Below, one piece after another: positions 18,854-29,409 of a stretch of 64,000 nucleotides of DNA. A program made the translations under genes and the position numbers. Under the pieces are notes generated by a model, which saw only the letters and a program-made list of their open reading frames with translations, was not told where the DNA came from and did not search any database. The stretch is from Megalonaias nervosa (Eukaryota > Mollusca > Bivalvia > Unionida > Unionidae): NCBI GenBank assembly GCA_016617855.1, contig JAECUM010093629.1:1-64000 (forward strand), in the 5' to 3' direction. Every line of letters begins with the position of its first letter. The stretch's first letter is position 1.

Positions 18854-19921
18854 ATGATTGAAGAACCACACTCAGCTAGATTAGCTCGAGAGCAACTAGA
18901 TGCAATCAAAAAATATTTACCTGTCCATGATTTAGTCAAGCAACAACTACAATCACGTCAGGAGTCTCAAGTGGAATTTGCAGAAGGTGCAGGACAATTA
19001 TTTAAACCAATTGTCGAACCAACAAAGAAAATTGTTACAGCAACTGAGGCAACACAAAGAGCTCTTGAAACATTACCTGTTGATATTGCTGGCCGAATTC
19101 AAGCAGCTCAGCCACCACCACAACCACAACCTAAACCACCAAGAACCAGAGTTAAGATAATGGATAAATTTACACCTGAAGGGTATCGCTGCTATCAAGG
19201 ACCCAAGTCATTTATTTAATATTGCCGCGTATGGATTTTATGAAAAAAAAATATGTAAAACCAGAATATGTTAAATCATTAAGCTCTGCCAATTGGATTA
19301 GGGATGTATATCGCATCTATACTGGTATTCCAGAAATTAGATCTAATGAAGATATTATTAATTATAATGAATTTGATGATGCTGTACATAAATATATAGA
19401 AGAAAGAGCTAAACAATTTAAAATACAGAAACCAGTAAAAACACTTGGAGAACAATTTCCACAAGTTCCACAATTACTACCACCACAACGGTCACCACAA
19501 CGATCACCACAACAATTACAATTTGAATCACCACGATCACCACAACAACTAATGGAACAAATAAAACAAAAAAAAACTAGAACAGGATAAACATTTAGAA
19601 GAAATGATAAAACAATTGCAATCACCACGACGACCAGTTAGAACAACAGAGGAAGAATATCAAGATCCTGGCGCAACTGGAAGTGGTTTAGGAGGTGGCT
19701 TTATTACTTGTCCCAATAACGTCCTTGCTGATGTTGATCGACTAGAAATTCTCATTGGAGGAAAACGAGCTGGCAATAATTCCCCGGAAATCATTAATGA
19801 AGCAGCCGATATTTGTAAACGATTATTTACAGGTGCTGTTAAGGATATTAATGTGTATCGGTCCCTTATTAATGAAATCGCCGATGATTATTACAGCGAC
19901 TGTGTAATTAGATACAATTAG
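18854..19921 (+). pseudogene. Proline/glutamine-rich viral protein (gene A, element 2)
   Basis: The start ATG at 18854 gives an N-terminus missing from the open part of the element 1 copy. The coding region falls in three open pieces (18854-19219, 19222-19590, 19604-19921), separated by a stop or indel. The same layout is visible: conserved N-terminal segment, charged middle, Pro/Gln/Arg/Ser low-complexity part (SPQRSPQQ-type repeats) and the conserved C-terminal block with GSGLGGGFITCPNNVLADVD. Function unknown; it is first in the structural block. Confidence 0.6.
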
Positions 19922-19941
19922 TGATAAAATCGATTAATAAT

Positions 19942-20415
19942 ATGATCGTACACACGCATAGACCAACCATGGTCAGGGTAATAAATTCACGATTACCAGT
20001 ATACAAAACGACCTACGGAGATGGACCAGGTGATGTTGTTCAGGGTCTATTTGGAAGGATAGCCCTCAAAGCAATACCGCTTGCAAAGCAATTAGAAATT
20101 AAAGCTATTGACGTTGTTCGTGATAAAGCTATTGGCGCTGTTGGTGATGTTGCTAGCAAAGCGTTTTCAGCGATCAAGGATAGACTAGCGCGATTAATAC
20201 GCAGACCGCAAGCGGTCCGACCTCAACTAAAACTGACCAGCACTGAAGTGATGGCCGCAAATGTCAGCAAAATAATAAATCAAGCTGCTAATCAAAAACT
20301 AGCGGAGTTGGCTGGTGTACCAATGTCAGAAAAAGAAAAAAATATAACCGCTAGTCTGATAGCAGGAAGTGGTCTCACTTCCCGAAGTGGTCTTCGTGTT
20401 AAACGAAGACGATAA
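19942..20415 (+). CDS. Small basic virion-type protein (gene B, element 2), intact
   Basis: I chose the ATG at 19942 (157 residues), because it matches the ATG at 1310 in element 1; a GTG in the same frame at 19921 would add seven residues. The protein has a Gly/hydrophobic segment (DGPGDVVQGLFGRI), an amphipathic middle, a basic stretch with RLARLIRRPQ, and a final Arg/Lys-rich tail. Ten bases separate it from the capsid gene. It is probably a DNA-condensing or minor capsid protein by position and charge; no recognised domain. Confidence 0.6.
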   Translation: MIVHTHRPTMVRVINSRLPVYKTTYGDGPGDVVQGLFGRIALKAIPLAKQLEIKAIDVVRDKAIGAVGDVASKAFSAIKDRLARLIRRPQAVRPQLKLTSTEVMAANVSKIINQAANQKLAELAGVPMSEKEKNITASLIAGSGLTSRSGLRVKRRR

Positions 20416-20424
20416 TAATAAATA

Positions 20425-21790
20425 ATGTTCAAGCGTACATCTGATCCCGCGTTTGACATGGATGCGCCGGTTTTAAATGATGAATCTGTGCGCGATTATC
20501 AATATTATTCTTATGACGCACGTGCACCTGACGAGCGTGGGCGAATTGAGATACAAGTTCAGTATACAAGCAGATATTTCTTACCCGCTGAAGCGTTTAT
20601 AGAAGTAGAAGGTGAGATTATAAAAACAGATAATACTGAATACAACGCCGATGTTAGGGTTGGTTTTGTTGATAATGGCATCATGGCGTTATTCAAAAGC
20701 GCAGCATATGTCATTGATTCACGAGAGATTGAGATCTGTCATGAAAATGTTGACGTTGCCACGACGATACTTGGTCTTGCGCGATATAGTGATGATTATT
20801 CAAGATCAGCTAGTCCATCAATGATGTTTGTAAAGGATACTTCTGACCGCCCTGACAACAGACAATATGATATAAGATGACCAAGAAACTTCGCTGGAGC
20901 CGCTGATGCTGATGTAAATCCGGTGGTTCATGGTGCTAATCCAGAATTTAATTGAGGATTTACAGCACGTCGATCAATGTTACAAGGAAATAGAAGAGCG
21001 TTTTCATGTGCAATTTCATTATCACATATATTTGGATTTTGTAGAAATGTTAGAAAAGTCATTTTCTGAGCCAAACACACAGTTGTACTTGTGCCAAAAG
21101 CTACTGATGATGCGATATGGCGACCTATTGGTGACGCTGGTAAAGTAATTCTGACAAAACTTTCTCTGTGGATGCCAGTAATGATTCCAACAATACCTGA
21201 AGAAGAACGTCTTCTTTTATGAGCCAAGGTGGTAAATCGATGTTATCATGGTTGACAATGACCAGATTCTATCCAGAGTAACATTAATGGTTTATTTACT
21301 TGGCAAATAGCATCACAACAAGGTGTTTCTGCACCGCGACATATATTTATTGCATTACAAGATGCTGCACGGGTAAACTCACAAAATCGAAGCATAATGA
21401 TATTTGATCAACTCGGTGTTTCTGAGGTTTCTTTAAGGATAAACGGACATCATGAACCATCCGAGGATATTTTGTTAAATTTTGAGTTAAATCATGTAGC
21501 ACGTGTATATAATCGATAAATGACATTCATGAGACGTGATCAGAATATCGATTCTGGTTTACAAATATCAGTTAGATTTTACAACGTTATATCCGATTTA
21601 TTACTTTTCGCTGGAACATTTAGATTTAACCAGACAATCAGTCGTTGACATATATTTTCGAGCTCGCGTAAACCGAGGAGCTATTGCTAATTACAGAGCT
21701 GTCGCTGTTATACTCAGCGATAAATCGATGTTGCTTGAAGGTGTTGGTGGACGAATGAAAGTTATTGATGCCCCAGTAGAAAACATATAA
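20425..21790 (+). pseudogene. Major capsid protein, hexon-like (element 2), broken
   Basis: The frame is open from 20425 to 20880 (TGA) and again at 21536-21790. The middle is recognisable in several frames by comparison with the intact gene at 1782-3215 (for example the HIFGFC region near 21025). There are several stops and indels, and the segment around 20880-20940 differs most. The capsid of element 2 could not be made from this copy. Confidence 0.8.
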
Positions 21791-21814
21791 TTAGATCACT
21801 CATAATAATTATAA

Positions 21815-22366
21815 ATGTCACATCTAGTTAATGTCAGTCTGACTCCTGGTCAGATCAAAAAGCTACAATCATCATCAAAAAATAATTGTGCGGCAAACAT
21901 ATCACTGCGGCGAGAACAAATCGCGAGTGGTCCGAATAAGCTATCATTATCAGAACGCCAGCATAAGCATTTTAATGAAGCAAAAAAACTAAACAAAGGT
22001 ATAAAACTTAATCTTTCTGCGAGTGCCATTAAAGACATCGTTAAAACGGGTGGTATATTTCCACTTCTTGCCGCGTTACCAGCAATAATAGCCGCTGCAA
22101 CCCCAGCTGTTGAAAAAGCAGCTGCATTAGGCGCTTTTGGAACAGCTGCTGGAATGGCGTTAAAGAAAGCAACGGGTCAAGGAATTATGCACGCAGAAAA
22201 TTTTAAAAAAAGATCACGGGCAAAACAACGCGGAAGACGTCTAAGAGCACCAAACGTTCCACAGCCGGGCCATCTAAGATTATCAGGCCCGGCATACGGT
22301 CGCGGTCTAAGATTGCCAGGGACCCCACATTCGTGGTACGGAAGCGGCCTAAGATTGCCCCGGTAA
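21815..22366 (+). CDS. Hydrophobic minor virion protein (gene D, element 2; 183 aa), intact
   Basis: The start ATG at 21815 lies 24 bp after the capsid gene. The N-terminal about 85 residues are polar and basic. A hydrophobic Ala/Pro-rich segment begins GGIFPLLAALPAIIAAA, followed by FGTAAGMALKKATGQG. The C-terminal 50 residues are Gly/Arg/Pro-rich, with two copies of a GLRLPG unit. The intact frame shows that the real C-terminus is this repeat, which is out of frame in element 1. A membrane-active or scaffold role is inference. Confidence 0.62.
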   Translation: MSHLVNVSLTPGQIKKLQSSSKNNCAANISLRREQIASGPNKLSLSERQHKHFNEAKKLNKGIKLNLSASAIKDIVKTGGIFPLLAALPAIIAAATPAVEKAAALGAFGTAAGMALKKATGQGIMHAENFKKRSRAKQRGRRLRAPNVPQPGHLRLSGPAYGRGLRLPGTPHSWYGSGLRLPR

Positions 22367-22395
22367 CTTCGTCATCGAATTCGATGATTCTTCCT

Positions 22396-22816
22396 ATGTC
22401 TAATTTTGATTTACTTAATGCCGCTGAGCAACTAAATATAACAAACTTTAGAGAGTTTTTATGCGTGATCAATTACCTACCGTTGCAATGCAACGTGAAA
22501 CTGGTATTATTAATCTCGATAAAAACTCTGGTTCAGGCACTCATTGGGTGGCGTATGCAATTGATCCACGTGGAATTATTTTGATTCGTATGGACTGGCA
22601 CCACCAAAAGAGTTTTTAAAATATATAAACACTGCTCAGAATTCGATGCGTTCTAAAATCTGGTATTCAACATTACCAACACAAAAAATAACGGATCCAC
22701 CGATATGCGGTCGAGAAGTACTCGCTTCACTTGATGCTGTATCAAAATCAACAACACCACCTCATAAAGTCGTGCATGAATATACCACGTTGTCACACTT
22801 AAACAGATATCAGTAA
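22396..22816 (+). pseudogene. Adenain-like cysteine protease (element 2), multiply frameshifted
   Basis: The ATG at 22396 opens a short frame to 22584. Coding similarity then moves between frames: the catalytic His region (GTHWVAYAID) is in one frame, the YFDSYG-equivalent region has lost about four bases, and the Cys region PPICGRE near 22700 is in another. The coding similarity reaches a TAA at 22814-22816. The indels are at different positions from those in element 1. Confidence 0.65.
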
Positions 22817-22821
22817 ATATA

Positions 22822-23889
22822 ATGGTAGATATTTATGGAAGATCTTCTCGCAAAGCTCAGCAGCAAGTCGATTTATCTAAGTACGCAACTCTTGATCAGC
22901 TCAGAAATGAAATCGATGATTTATTAAATATCACAAGTGTGGATCAAAATGAAGTTGTTTTTCAGGGTAAACAAGGACGATTAAAAACGAGCAATATACA
23001 ACTGTTAGATGTTCTTATACGAATTCCCACCGCGGTTATTAATAATATCGTTATTTTTTCTGATCAAGGTAAAATACAAGATTCCGGTAAGTCAGTTAAC
23101 GATTTTATCAGGCGAGCTGGTGATTCATTCACGGATACATTATCATGAATAGAAATAAAATTATAGACCTTGGGAACCCAGCCGCAGATTCAGATGCAGC
23201 AACAAAAAAATACGTCGATGATCAAGAATCTAAGTACGTATAGTCAATGGTGGTACAATGCGTGCATTTCTCAACATGAATAATAATAGTATTAATAATC
23301 TTAGAACACCAGAATCAGATTTTGACGCTGCAACGAAGAAATATGTAGACGATATCAACATTAAGATCGCTAGCGATCAAGTAACGGCAATAAAACAATC
23401 AATAATGAAATGACTACACTCAATACTAATTTTACTAATCACGTACAAACTTTCTTAAATTTTCGTAGAAACATAAACAGATCTATTAATGATTTTTTTT
23501 TGGAACTCCACCAACTGTTGATATCAAACTCTCCGATATTAACATGAAACTCAACGATATTGTCAATGGAATACCTATTATTGTTCAAAAACACTAATCT
23601 GATTAAAATTCCACAGGGACAAATTAAAAATGTCGTGTACACAGTAGCATCAGGATCAACAACATGGACACCGCAAAATAAAACTTCGAACGCAGAAGTA
23701 ACTGGGTTATACAGGCTATCCCTGTACGGTTCGGAAATTACTGCGGCCACTTCATCATCACCGAACGTATATTATAATCCTCTGCTGGTGATGCTAACCA
23801 AGGACATCAAGGAAACGTTTACGTTGACATCAACGGAAATGCCCCCGAAACGTTACTGGTGGTGTCTGGAATTCGTAGCTGAAGCTTAA
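22822..23889 (+). pseudogene. Fibre/spike-like protein (element 2), broken
   Basis: The ATG at 22822 starts the homologue of the intact fibre gene at 4183. It is open from 22822 to 23148, then broken around the two DAATKKYVDD repeats (near 23200 and 23340), and open again from 23560 to 23889 through the C-terminal domain ending WWCLEFVAEA. Divergence from element 1 is highest in the C-terminal domain, as would be expected of a receptor-binding region. Confidence 0.62.
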
Positions 23890-23910
23890 TTAAACGAAGT
23901 TGTTAGTATA

Positions 23911-24411
23911 ATGAATCGAGTGACGGATTCACTTATCGACGTTCAACGTCACAGATACGCTCAAGTATGTGAGTGTCAAACCAAACTAAAAAATATCATC
24001 GACGATTATACAATAAAAGTAAAAAAATATCGCAGACGTATGGTTGTTATTGATATAATTGTTTACTCAGTTTCCGCTGTTATTGCTGGAACCGGATTAT
24101 TATCAACAATAACAATGAGAGCACCTGCAGTTGCAACAATTATCGTTTCAACGGCAACAACATGCGCAGGCATTCTTAATATTATCGCTAAAAAGATATC
24201 TACGTGTACAAATGATAAATTACAAGACTATATAACAAAACTACACACAGCAACAACATCCTATTCTAAACTATCATCGTATCTTTCTGCGTATCTCAGC
24301 GATGGTAAAATATCTGATGAGGAGTTTGCAACGATAATGAAAACCTACGACGAAGCATTCATAATCGCTAGCGATTTTGGTGATAAAGTAACTTGCGCGA
24401 CTGAAGGTTGA
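23911..24411 (+). CDS. Two-helix membrane protein (gene G, element 2; 166 aa), intact
   Basis: This fully open homologue of the interrupted gene at 5293 is very similar in the N-terminal half. Two hydrophobic segments at about residues 48-66 and 72-92 are separated by a short Thr-rich loop, with basic residues before the first (KKYRRRM). An amphipathic C-terminal helix includes a DGKISDEEF turn. High conservation with the element 1 copy suggests functional constraint while active. Family unknown. Confidence 0.65.
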   Translation: MNRVTDSLIDVQRHRYAQVCECQTKLKNIIDDYTIKVKKYRRRMVVIDIIVYSVSAVIAGTGLLSTITMRAPAVATIIVSTATTCAGILNIIAKKISTCTNDKLQDYITKLHTATTSYSKLSSYLSAYLSDGKISDEEFATIMKTYDEAFIIASDFGDKVTCATEG

Positions 24412-24455
24412 ATTCATGAGATTGCATTCAATTAAATAACGGAGTATTTTAAATA

Positions 24456-25940
24456 ATGTCATCGTTAGAACTATTGCAGAAGATCGTCACTAATACAACG
24501 CCGTCAAAAACTACTATGATATCATTAAGTTCGACCAATCCTGAATTTAGCGTTAACTTTCCAACTGCAATTCCAGCAAGTGAAATAGCATTAGCGCAAT
24601 TACGGGTTTATCATAGCTGGCCAAATATCAGGTCAAAATCGTTTGGTGGACTACCACCAAATAATTCACTTGTATTTGCGAATAAGAATAAACCTGATGG
24701 AACTCCTGATTGGCAAGTTGTTGGAATTTCAACGGGCAGTTATCAAATAGAACAGATTAATGAGTTCCGACGCAGAATTAAATTTATTACAGGAAAAGAA
24801 TCCAAAATAGAAATCACTGTTTACGAACCAACATTATCAGCGGCGATTAAAATAAATTCCCCTGATTATGTTGTAGATATTTATCAAAGTTCCATCAGAT
24901 CTGTGTTAGGATGGCCTGATGTTCCCCTTGTTTATCAAGGACCACCAGAACCACAATTAGATGATTTTTCTATAACAGAAAGAAAATATATAAAAATACC
25001 GGACGTTTATCTCAACGGAATTCCTCGTTTCAAGAGTTATCTACTTGATTGGTTGAACAATAGAGATTATACTGATACTGATGGAACGTGGCTTCCTCGT
25101 TATGGTCATCCTTCTGTAATCGACGCCAAACGTGATCCAGCAACAGGACGGCCTATACTCGTCAATGGTGAACACGTTGACGTTCCCTTTGAAAACCCGA
25201 TCGATGGATGGGTTGCTTTGATCGAATTTGAACATAATAATAAAATCAATGATTTAAAAAATTTATTTTCATCGTTATCGCAAGTCTACGACGAGGACGT
25301 GAAAAAGAACATCATTGAAATAATACAACATCTAAATAAACTCAGATCAGATATGTATATCATTAATCGAACTTTTATTTTAAAAATACTTGAAGAAAAT
25401 AAAAAATTATTTTCAGAAGGACGTTTCATAAAAATATTTCTTGATTATTATAAAATAACAGAAGAACAATTGCAAACGTTTATAATACCAAAACTAGATT
25501 CATATAGATTAAAAAAGAGACTCGTAGATCTTATTGATGAATATTTTCCCGGAGTAATTAAATCGTGGAGAAAAATAGCCCCACCACCGGTTATTCTTAA
25601 ATATAACAACGATCCATACGGTGGAGGCCGTCATATCTCACCTGGTATTGTTAATATAACATCAACGATCGCAGTCAATCTAGTATGTGATGTAATTGAT
25701 AACAGCTATCAAGTAGATCTTTCAAAAAGTAGCGCTGCCCAGCAAGGTTATATATTATATACATTTAGCCCTCAAGTGCCTCCCGGGTATTTAATTGTAT
25801 CTGAACCAATTAACCCCGTTTATCTACGTGTACATAATCCGTTATTATCGAGGATACATTTTAAACTTACTGATCAGCGAGGACGTATTTTGGATCTACA
25901 GAATGAAACGTTAAGTATAAATCTGTATGTGAGATCATAG
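24456..25940 (+). CDS. Penton-like minor capsid protein (gene H, element 2; 494 aa), intact
   Basis: An intact 494-residue frame. The N-terminal 175 residues hold a jelly-roll-like region with STGSYQIEQINEF and SSIRSVLGWPD. A central helical, variable region of about 180 residues follows, and is quite different from element 1 around residues 180-260. The C-terminal 130 residues include SPGIVNITSTIAVNLVCDV and a final strand region ending in NLYVRS. The two ends are the conserved parts, so the centre may be an inserted or surface domain. The penton role is inferred from related Polinton-like proteins and from position. Confidence 0.68.
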   Translation: MSSLELLQKIVTNTTPSKTTMISLSSTNPEFSVNFPTAIPASEIALAQLRVYHSWPNIRSKSFGGLPPNNSLVFANKNKPDGTPDWQVVGISTGSYQIEQINEFRRRIKFITGKESKIEITVYEPTLSAAIKINSPDYVVDIYQSSIRSVLGWPDVPLVYQGPPEPQLDDFSITERKYIKIPDVYLNGIPRFKSYLLDWLNNRDYTDTDGTWLPRYGHPSVIDAKRDPATGRPILVNGEHVDVPFENPIDGWVALIEFEHNNKINDLKNLFSSLSQVYDEDVKKNIIEIIQHLNKLRSDMYIINRTFILKILEENKKLFSEGRFIKIFLDYYKITEEQLQTFIIPKLDSYRLKKRLVDLIDEYFPGVIKSWRKIAPPPVILKYNNDPYGGGRHISPGIVNITSTIAVNLVCDVIDNSYQVDLSKSSAAQQGYILYTFSPQVPPGYLIVSEPINPVYLRVHNPLLSRIHFKLTDQRGRILDLQNETLSINLYVRS

Positions 25941-26044
25941 CGTTTTATCACAATGCGTCATTAAAAAACAAAAAAAAAAAATATCAGATCAGAATAGTTT
26001 CTTTTACTGGGTTAAATCAAATTATAAGTAAATAACCTATATAC

Positions 26045-26428
26045 TTACCAGGGATTTTGTTTAGTCATAACTCCACACTCATTTTCACAATGCTCTCTTA
26101 ACTGTCTTACACGAAGGTTTACAATCTTTTTCTGTTCGTATTCATGAGATAATTCTAACTTAATTTTGTCAATAGCGTTTGAGAGAGGTACAAACAGCTT
26201 TACCTGATTATCTGTATCTGCTGCCAGCGACTGTAACATTGCCTGCTGGATAAACTTCATGAATTTATAATCAGATGGTAGTGTGTACCGATTCTCTAAT
26301 TTTCGTTGTTCTAACGATTCAAAGTCAGACAGAATTTTTTCAGGATTAAGATTATCAGAAATATTTACACCGTTATGTTGTAATATTTTAATCGCAGAAA
26401 TGATAACATTAATATTTTCGGAATTCAT
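26045..26428 (-). CDS. Conserved small helical protein (gene I, element 2; 127 aa), in inverted orientation
   Basis: Homologue of the gene at 8465-8899, but on the opposite strand relative to the structural block. The core is shared (YKFMKFIQQAMLQSLA, LFVPLSNAIDKIKLELSH) and it ends in KQNPW. It lacks the acidic repeat seen in element 1. It lies just after the 3' end of the penton-like gene (convergent, 104 bp apart). Function unknown. Confidence 0.65.
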   Translation of the reverse strand: MNSENINVIISAIKILQHNGVNISDNLNPEKILSDFESLEQRKLENRYTLPSDYKFMKFIQQAMLQSLAADTDNQVKLFVPLSNAIDKIKLELSHEYEQKKIVNLRVRQLREHCENECGVMTKQNPW

Positions 26429-27032
26429 TATATTATTAGTGTTTGTTTAATATAAAAATAATAGTCCCTAAGGACTGTTTCAGGATGATTATATACATAT
26501 GATTATATACACATGAAGATGATTATATACACATGAGTATGATTATATCTTAATTACGGACAACATATTAACCTCATATGATCCCCTAGGTTGCCAAATA
26601 ACATCCTAGCAGGATCAGAGGTCACATATAAACTTAATTCTAAGAACTTAACTAACTTATCCTAGGGCAACACAAAACACAGAATCTTAATTACAGTAGT
26701 GTATTTACAGCAAGCATATTTACAGCACATTAACCCCATGTGAAACCCCTAGGTTGCCAAAGGTCATCCTAGTAGGCTCAGAGGTTATACATAAATTTAT
26801 CTTATTGACGCATATAAACACACCCCCAGCGAATTCCTAATCAAAACGAAATACTAGAAATTCAGAGGGCTGTCTAGGCATTATGATTTTATGTAGCCCT
26901 AAATCAAGCATATTTACAATAACGTACTTACAGTAACGTATTAACATATTTACAGTAATGTATTTACATATATGTATAATGACAACACAGTACATGTAGA
27001 CTTAACTAACTTTTCCTAGGACAATACTACGT
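26429..27032. repeat. Repeat-rich non-coding part of the inverted module, element 2
   Basis: It contains short GATTATATACACATGA repeats at about 26484-26545 and two copies of a 56-bp unit (26567-26622 and 26729-26785, 162 bp apart) with the core CCCTAGGTTGCCAAA. Near 26830-26870, in inverse, it carries the unit found three times in element 1 at 8100-8330. No coding region is supported. Confidence 0.65.
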
Positions 27033-27166
27033 GCCTTCTCTACGTTCAATAGAAATTTCTGCACACCCCTCCCATCATAATCACCCAGGGAGTGCAAAAT
27101 TGCACCCACTAAGTGACAATGGTGGGAGAAGTGTACAAATTTTTTTCTATTGAAACGTAGAAGGGC
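27033..27166. repeat. Large imperfect hairpin beside the tRNA-like sequence, element 2
   Basis: Arms of about 45 bp (27033-27078 and 27121-27166) share CCTTCTCTACG/CGTAGAAGG and CAATAGAAA/TTTCTATTG. An inner palindrome AGTGCAAAATTGCAC lies at about 27096-27110. Element 1 has a hairpin complex in the same relative place. Confidence 0.7.
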
Positions 27167-27222
27167 TGGCTACGCCCAATAAATAACAAATTTTGGCGTC
27201 AAATCGCCTTCGCCGGCAATCT

Positions 27223-27292
27223 GCCAGTCACAAGATTCGAACCACGGACTTCGAGGATGAAAATCCAGCGCGTTAGCAATCGGCCACCGGAC
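27223..27292 (-). ncRNA. tRNA-like sequence, element 2
   Basis: On the minus strand, A-box-like TGGCCGATTGC and B-box GGTTCGAATC are correctly spaced. As in element 1 it is followed by a GGCGATTT block, TATTGGG and the hairpin. Stem pairing is incomplete, so it is not a good canonical tRNA. Alternatives are a tRNA-derived SINE or a viral Pol III RNA. Confidence 0.45.
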
Positions 27293-27299
27293 TTCAATA

Positions 27300-27680
27300 T
27301 GTATGCATAATGAAAATATTAGTATTAAGTATACAGAATAAAATCAGAATGTATTACGCATTTCTTAATAAAATCAGTGGATTTGTTAATAAAATCAGAA
27401 TTTATTGTAAAACGTGAATTTATTTTCAGTTTCCAAATGCTTGAAACTGCATTACACAAAACCCACAGCTAAAAGTCTGTTTTAATCAGATGTTGCCAAG
27501 AATACTAAAATAATCGATAAGTTGGACGAAACACACAATGCCAGCTCATTTCTAAAAATAACCTCATACAATTCACTGCTAGGTCGCAAGGCGGTTTATA
27601 AGAACGTAGAAAATATAAATATTGAGATTTTATAGAATAATGTGCATAATAGCATCATTATTTATACAACGATGAAATTA
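27300..27680. other. AT-rich spacer, element 2
   Basis: No coding region. A few ATAAAATCAG direct repeats occur at about 27338-27400. Confidence 0.5.
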
Positions 27681-28500
27681 TTGAAAACTCTCAATTGTTG
27701 TAGGGTAGTTTTCACGACTAAAAATGAGGAATTTGAACAAATTTCACTGATTTTGATGGGGATTGACACGATCAAATCAAGAAATCTTAAAAATTTTGCT
27801 GAATTTCATTTTATATAATATAATATAAATTTTAATATTTTTTTTTATAAAACTCAATAAATCCGATAAATCTGATTGAATTTCATAAATCTGCTGGGGG
27901 TTTGACATGAAACGATTGAGGAATTTGAACAAAATTCACTGGTTTTGATGGGGTGATTGCACGACTAAATCAAGAAATCTTAACAATTTTGCTAAATCTG
28001 ATGTGTATTTACATGATTAAACCGATAAATCTTAACAATTTTGATAAATTTCATCTTATATAATATAATATGATTTTTGGCATATTTTTTATAAAACTGA
28101 ATAAATCTGATAAATCTGATCAAATTTCGTGAATCTGTTGGGGGTTTGACATGAAACGATCGAGAAGAGCTAACAAAATTCATTGATTTTAATGGGGTGT
28201 TTTCACGACTAGATCAAGAAATCTTAACAATTTTGCTAAATCTGATGTGTATTTACACGATTAAATCAAGAAATCTTAACAATTTCGCCGAATTTCATTT
28301 TATATAATATAATATGATTTTTGGCATATTTTTTTACAAAACTGAATAAATCTGATCAAATTTCGTGAATCTGCTGGGGATTTGGCATGAAAAGATCGAG
28401 AAAGGCGAACAAAATTCACTGATTTTGATGGGGTGATTGCACGACTAAATCAAGAAATCTTAACAATTTTGCTAAATTTCATTTTATATAATATAATATG
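27680..28500. repeat. About 240-bp tandem repeat, roughly 3.4 copies, element 2 only
   Basis: Units marked by TTTGACATGAAACGAT-like sequence occur at about 27901, 28144 and 28381 (period 237-243 bp), each containing AATCAAGAAATCTTAACAA and TATATAATATAATATGA. Element 1 has nothing like it at this place. Confidence 0.85.
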
Positions 28501-28527
28501 AATTTTGACAAGCAAAAAGATACTGGT

Positions 28528-29037
28528 TCATGAAGAATGTTCTGGTAGATAGGTGAACCTGATTCGCTGTCCAAATCTCATTGAAAAGGCAGATCTCGTG
28601 ATATTATCTGCCACGCATTTTACTGAAGGTGATGCTATGATAAAGTATTTACCAGCAGAATTCATAGAATTAAATATAATTTCTTCACCAGTCTCTGCAT
28701 TTACGGCCTTAATAGCCCTTGCGTATCGTACGCCGCCAGTATTTCCGGACTTGCAATTTTGACTTTGTGTAACAATTAGCAAGTTATCAAGCGAGTTATT
28801 AAGCTTCTCACCATTCATGTGATCTATTACAAGTCCATCTTTAATGACCCCAAAATAACACTCGAACACGAACTTATGTGAGAAATAACTTTTATTTCCA
28901 CCGGTGTTAAATCTAAGATAACCAAATTTATCAACATTACCGACTGGTTTCTTTATTCTACAGTGTCTAATTACACCATCACGAGATGCTTCATAATTAG
29001 TGATTATTGGATGCTTCACAAACTCATTTTGCTTCAT
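28528..29037 (-). CDS. HNH/NUMOD homing-endonuclease-like protein (element 2; 169 aa), intact
   Basis: Open frame on the minus strand. The N-terminal about 45 residues form a NUMOD4-like module (NYEASRDGVIRHCRIKKPVG). The HNH core is IDHMNGEKLNNSLDNL with an upstream SHKFVFECYFG. A C-terminal NUMOD1-like helix-turn-helix begins NSMNSAGKYF. The domain order is that of homing endonucleases of phages and large DNA viruses. It occupies the same place as the copy in element 1, so it was present in their common ancestor. No intron or intein is seen beside it. Confidence 0.78.
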   Translation of the reverse strand: MKQNEFVKHPIITNYEASRDGVIRHCRIKKPVGNVDKFGYLRFNTGGNKSYFSHKFVFECYFGVIKDGLVIDHMNGEKLNNSLDNLLIVTQSQNCKSGNTGGVRYARAIKAVNAETGEEIIFNSMNSAGKYFIIASPSVKCVADNITRSAFSMRFGQRIRFTYLPEHSS

Positions 29038-29079
29038 TTATATACTAATATTTTTTTGTTTAAATCATTATTTTGAAAA

Positions 29080-29382
29080 TCAAGCGAGATAATCTTCTTC
29101 GGTCTTTATAGGAGATTCAGAAGATGTATTTTTTTTATCGTAGTATCGTTTCAACTCTCTGTATTTTTTACCACCGCATTGTACGCACAATTGAGTTTTT
29201 CCTCTGACTCCAACACCACACCGCATACACGGTTTTGGTCCAACACTACCTTGTCTAACACATTGCATGTGAAAGCCGCAGAATTCGTTTGCGGATGCTT
29301 TGTTACAAGGAGAAGTATATCCGATCATAAGCCAATGGCATCGATTCTTTGTTTGAATCGTATACAAAAGATTAAAATTCAA
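29080..29382 (-). CDS. Cys-rich zinc-binding small protein (gene J, element 2; up to 100 aa)
   Basis: The open frame runs from just after a stop at 29383 to 29080 with no ATG at the front; the start used in element 1 is ACG here, so the start codon may be mutated. Cys clusters CNKASANEFCGFHMQC, CMRCG and CVQCGG suggest zinc binding. The tail KKYRELKRYYDKK is basic and is followed by an acidic end EEDYLA. It is divergent from the polymerase gene, with about 30 bp between. Unknown family, probably nucleic-acid binding. Confidence 0.55.
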   Translation of the reverse strand: MNFNLLYTIQTKNRCHWLMIGYTSPCNKASANEFCGFHMQCVRQGSVGPKPCMRCGVGVRGKTQLCVQCGGKKYRELKRYYDKKNTSSESPIKTEEDYLA

Positions 29383-29409
29383 TTAAATATATTTGTCCTA
29401 ATTATAATA

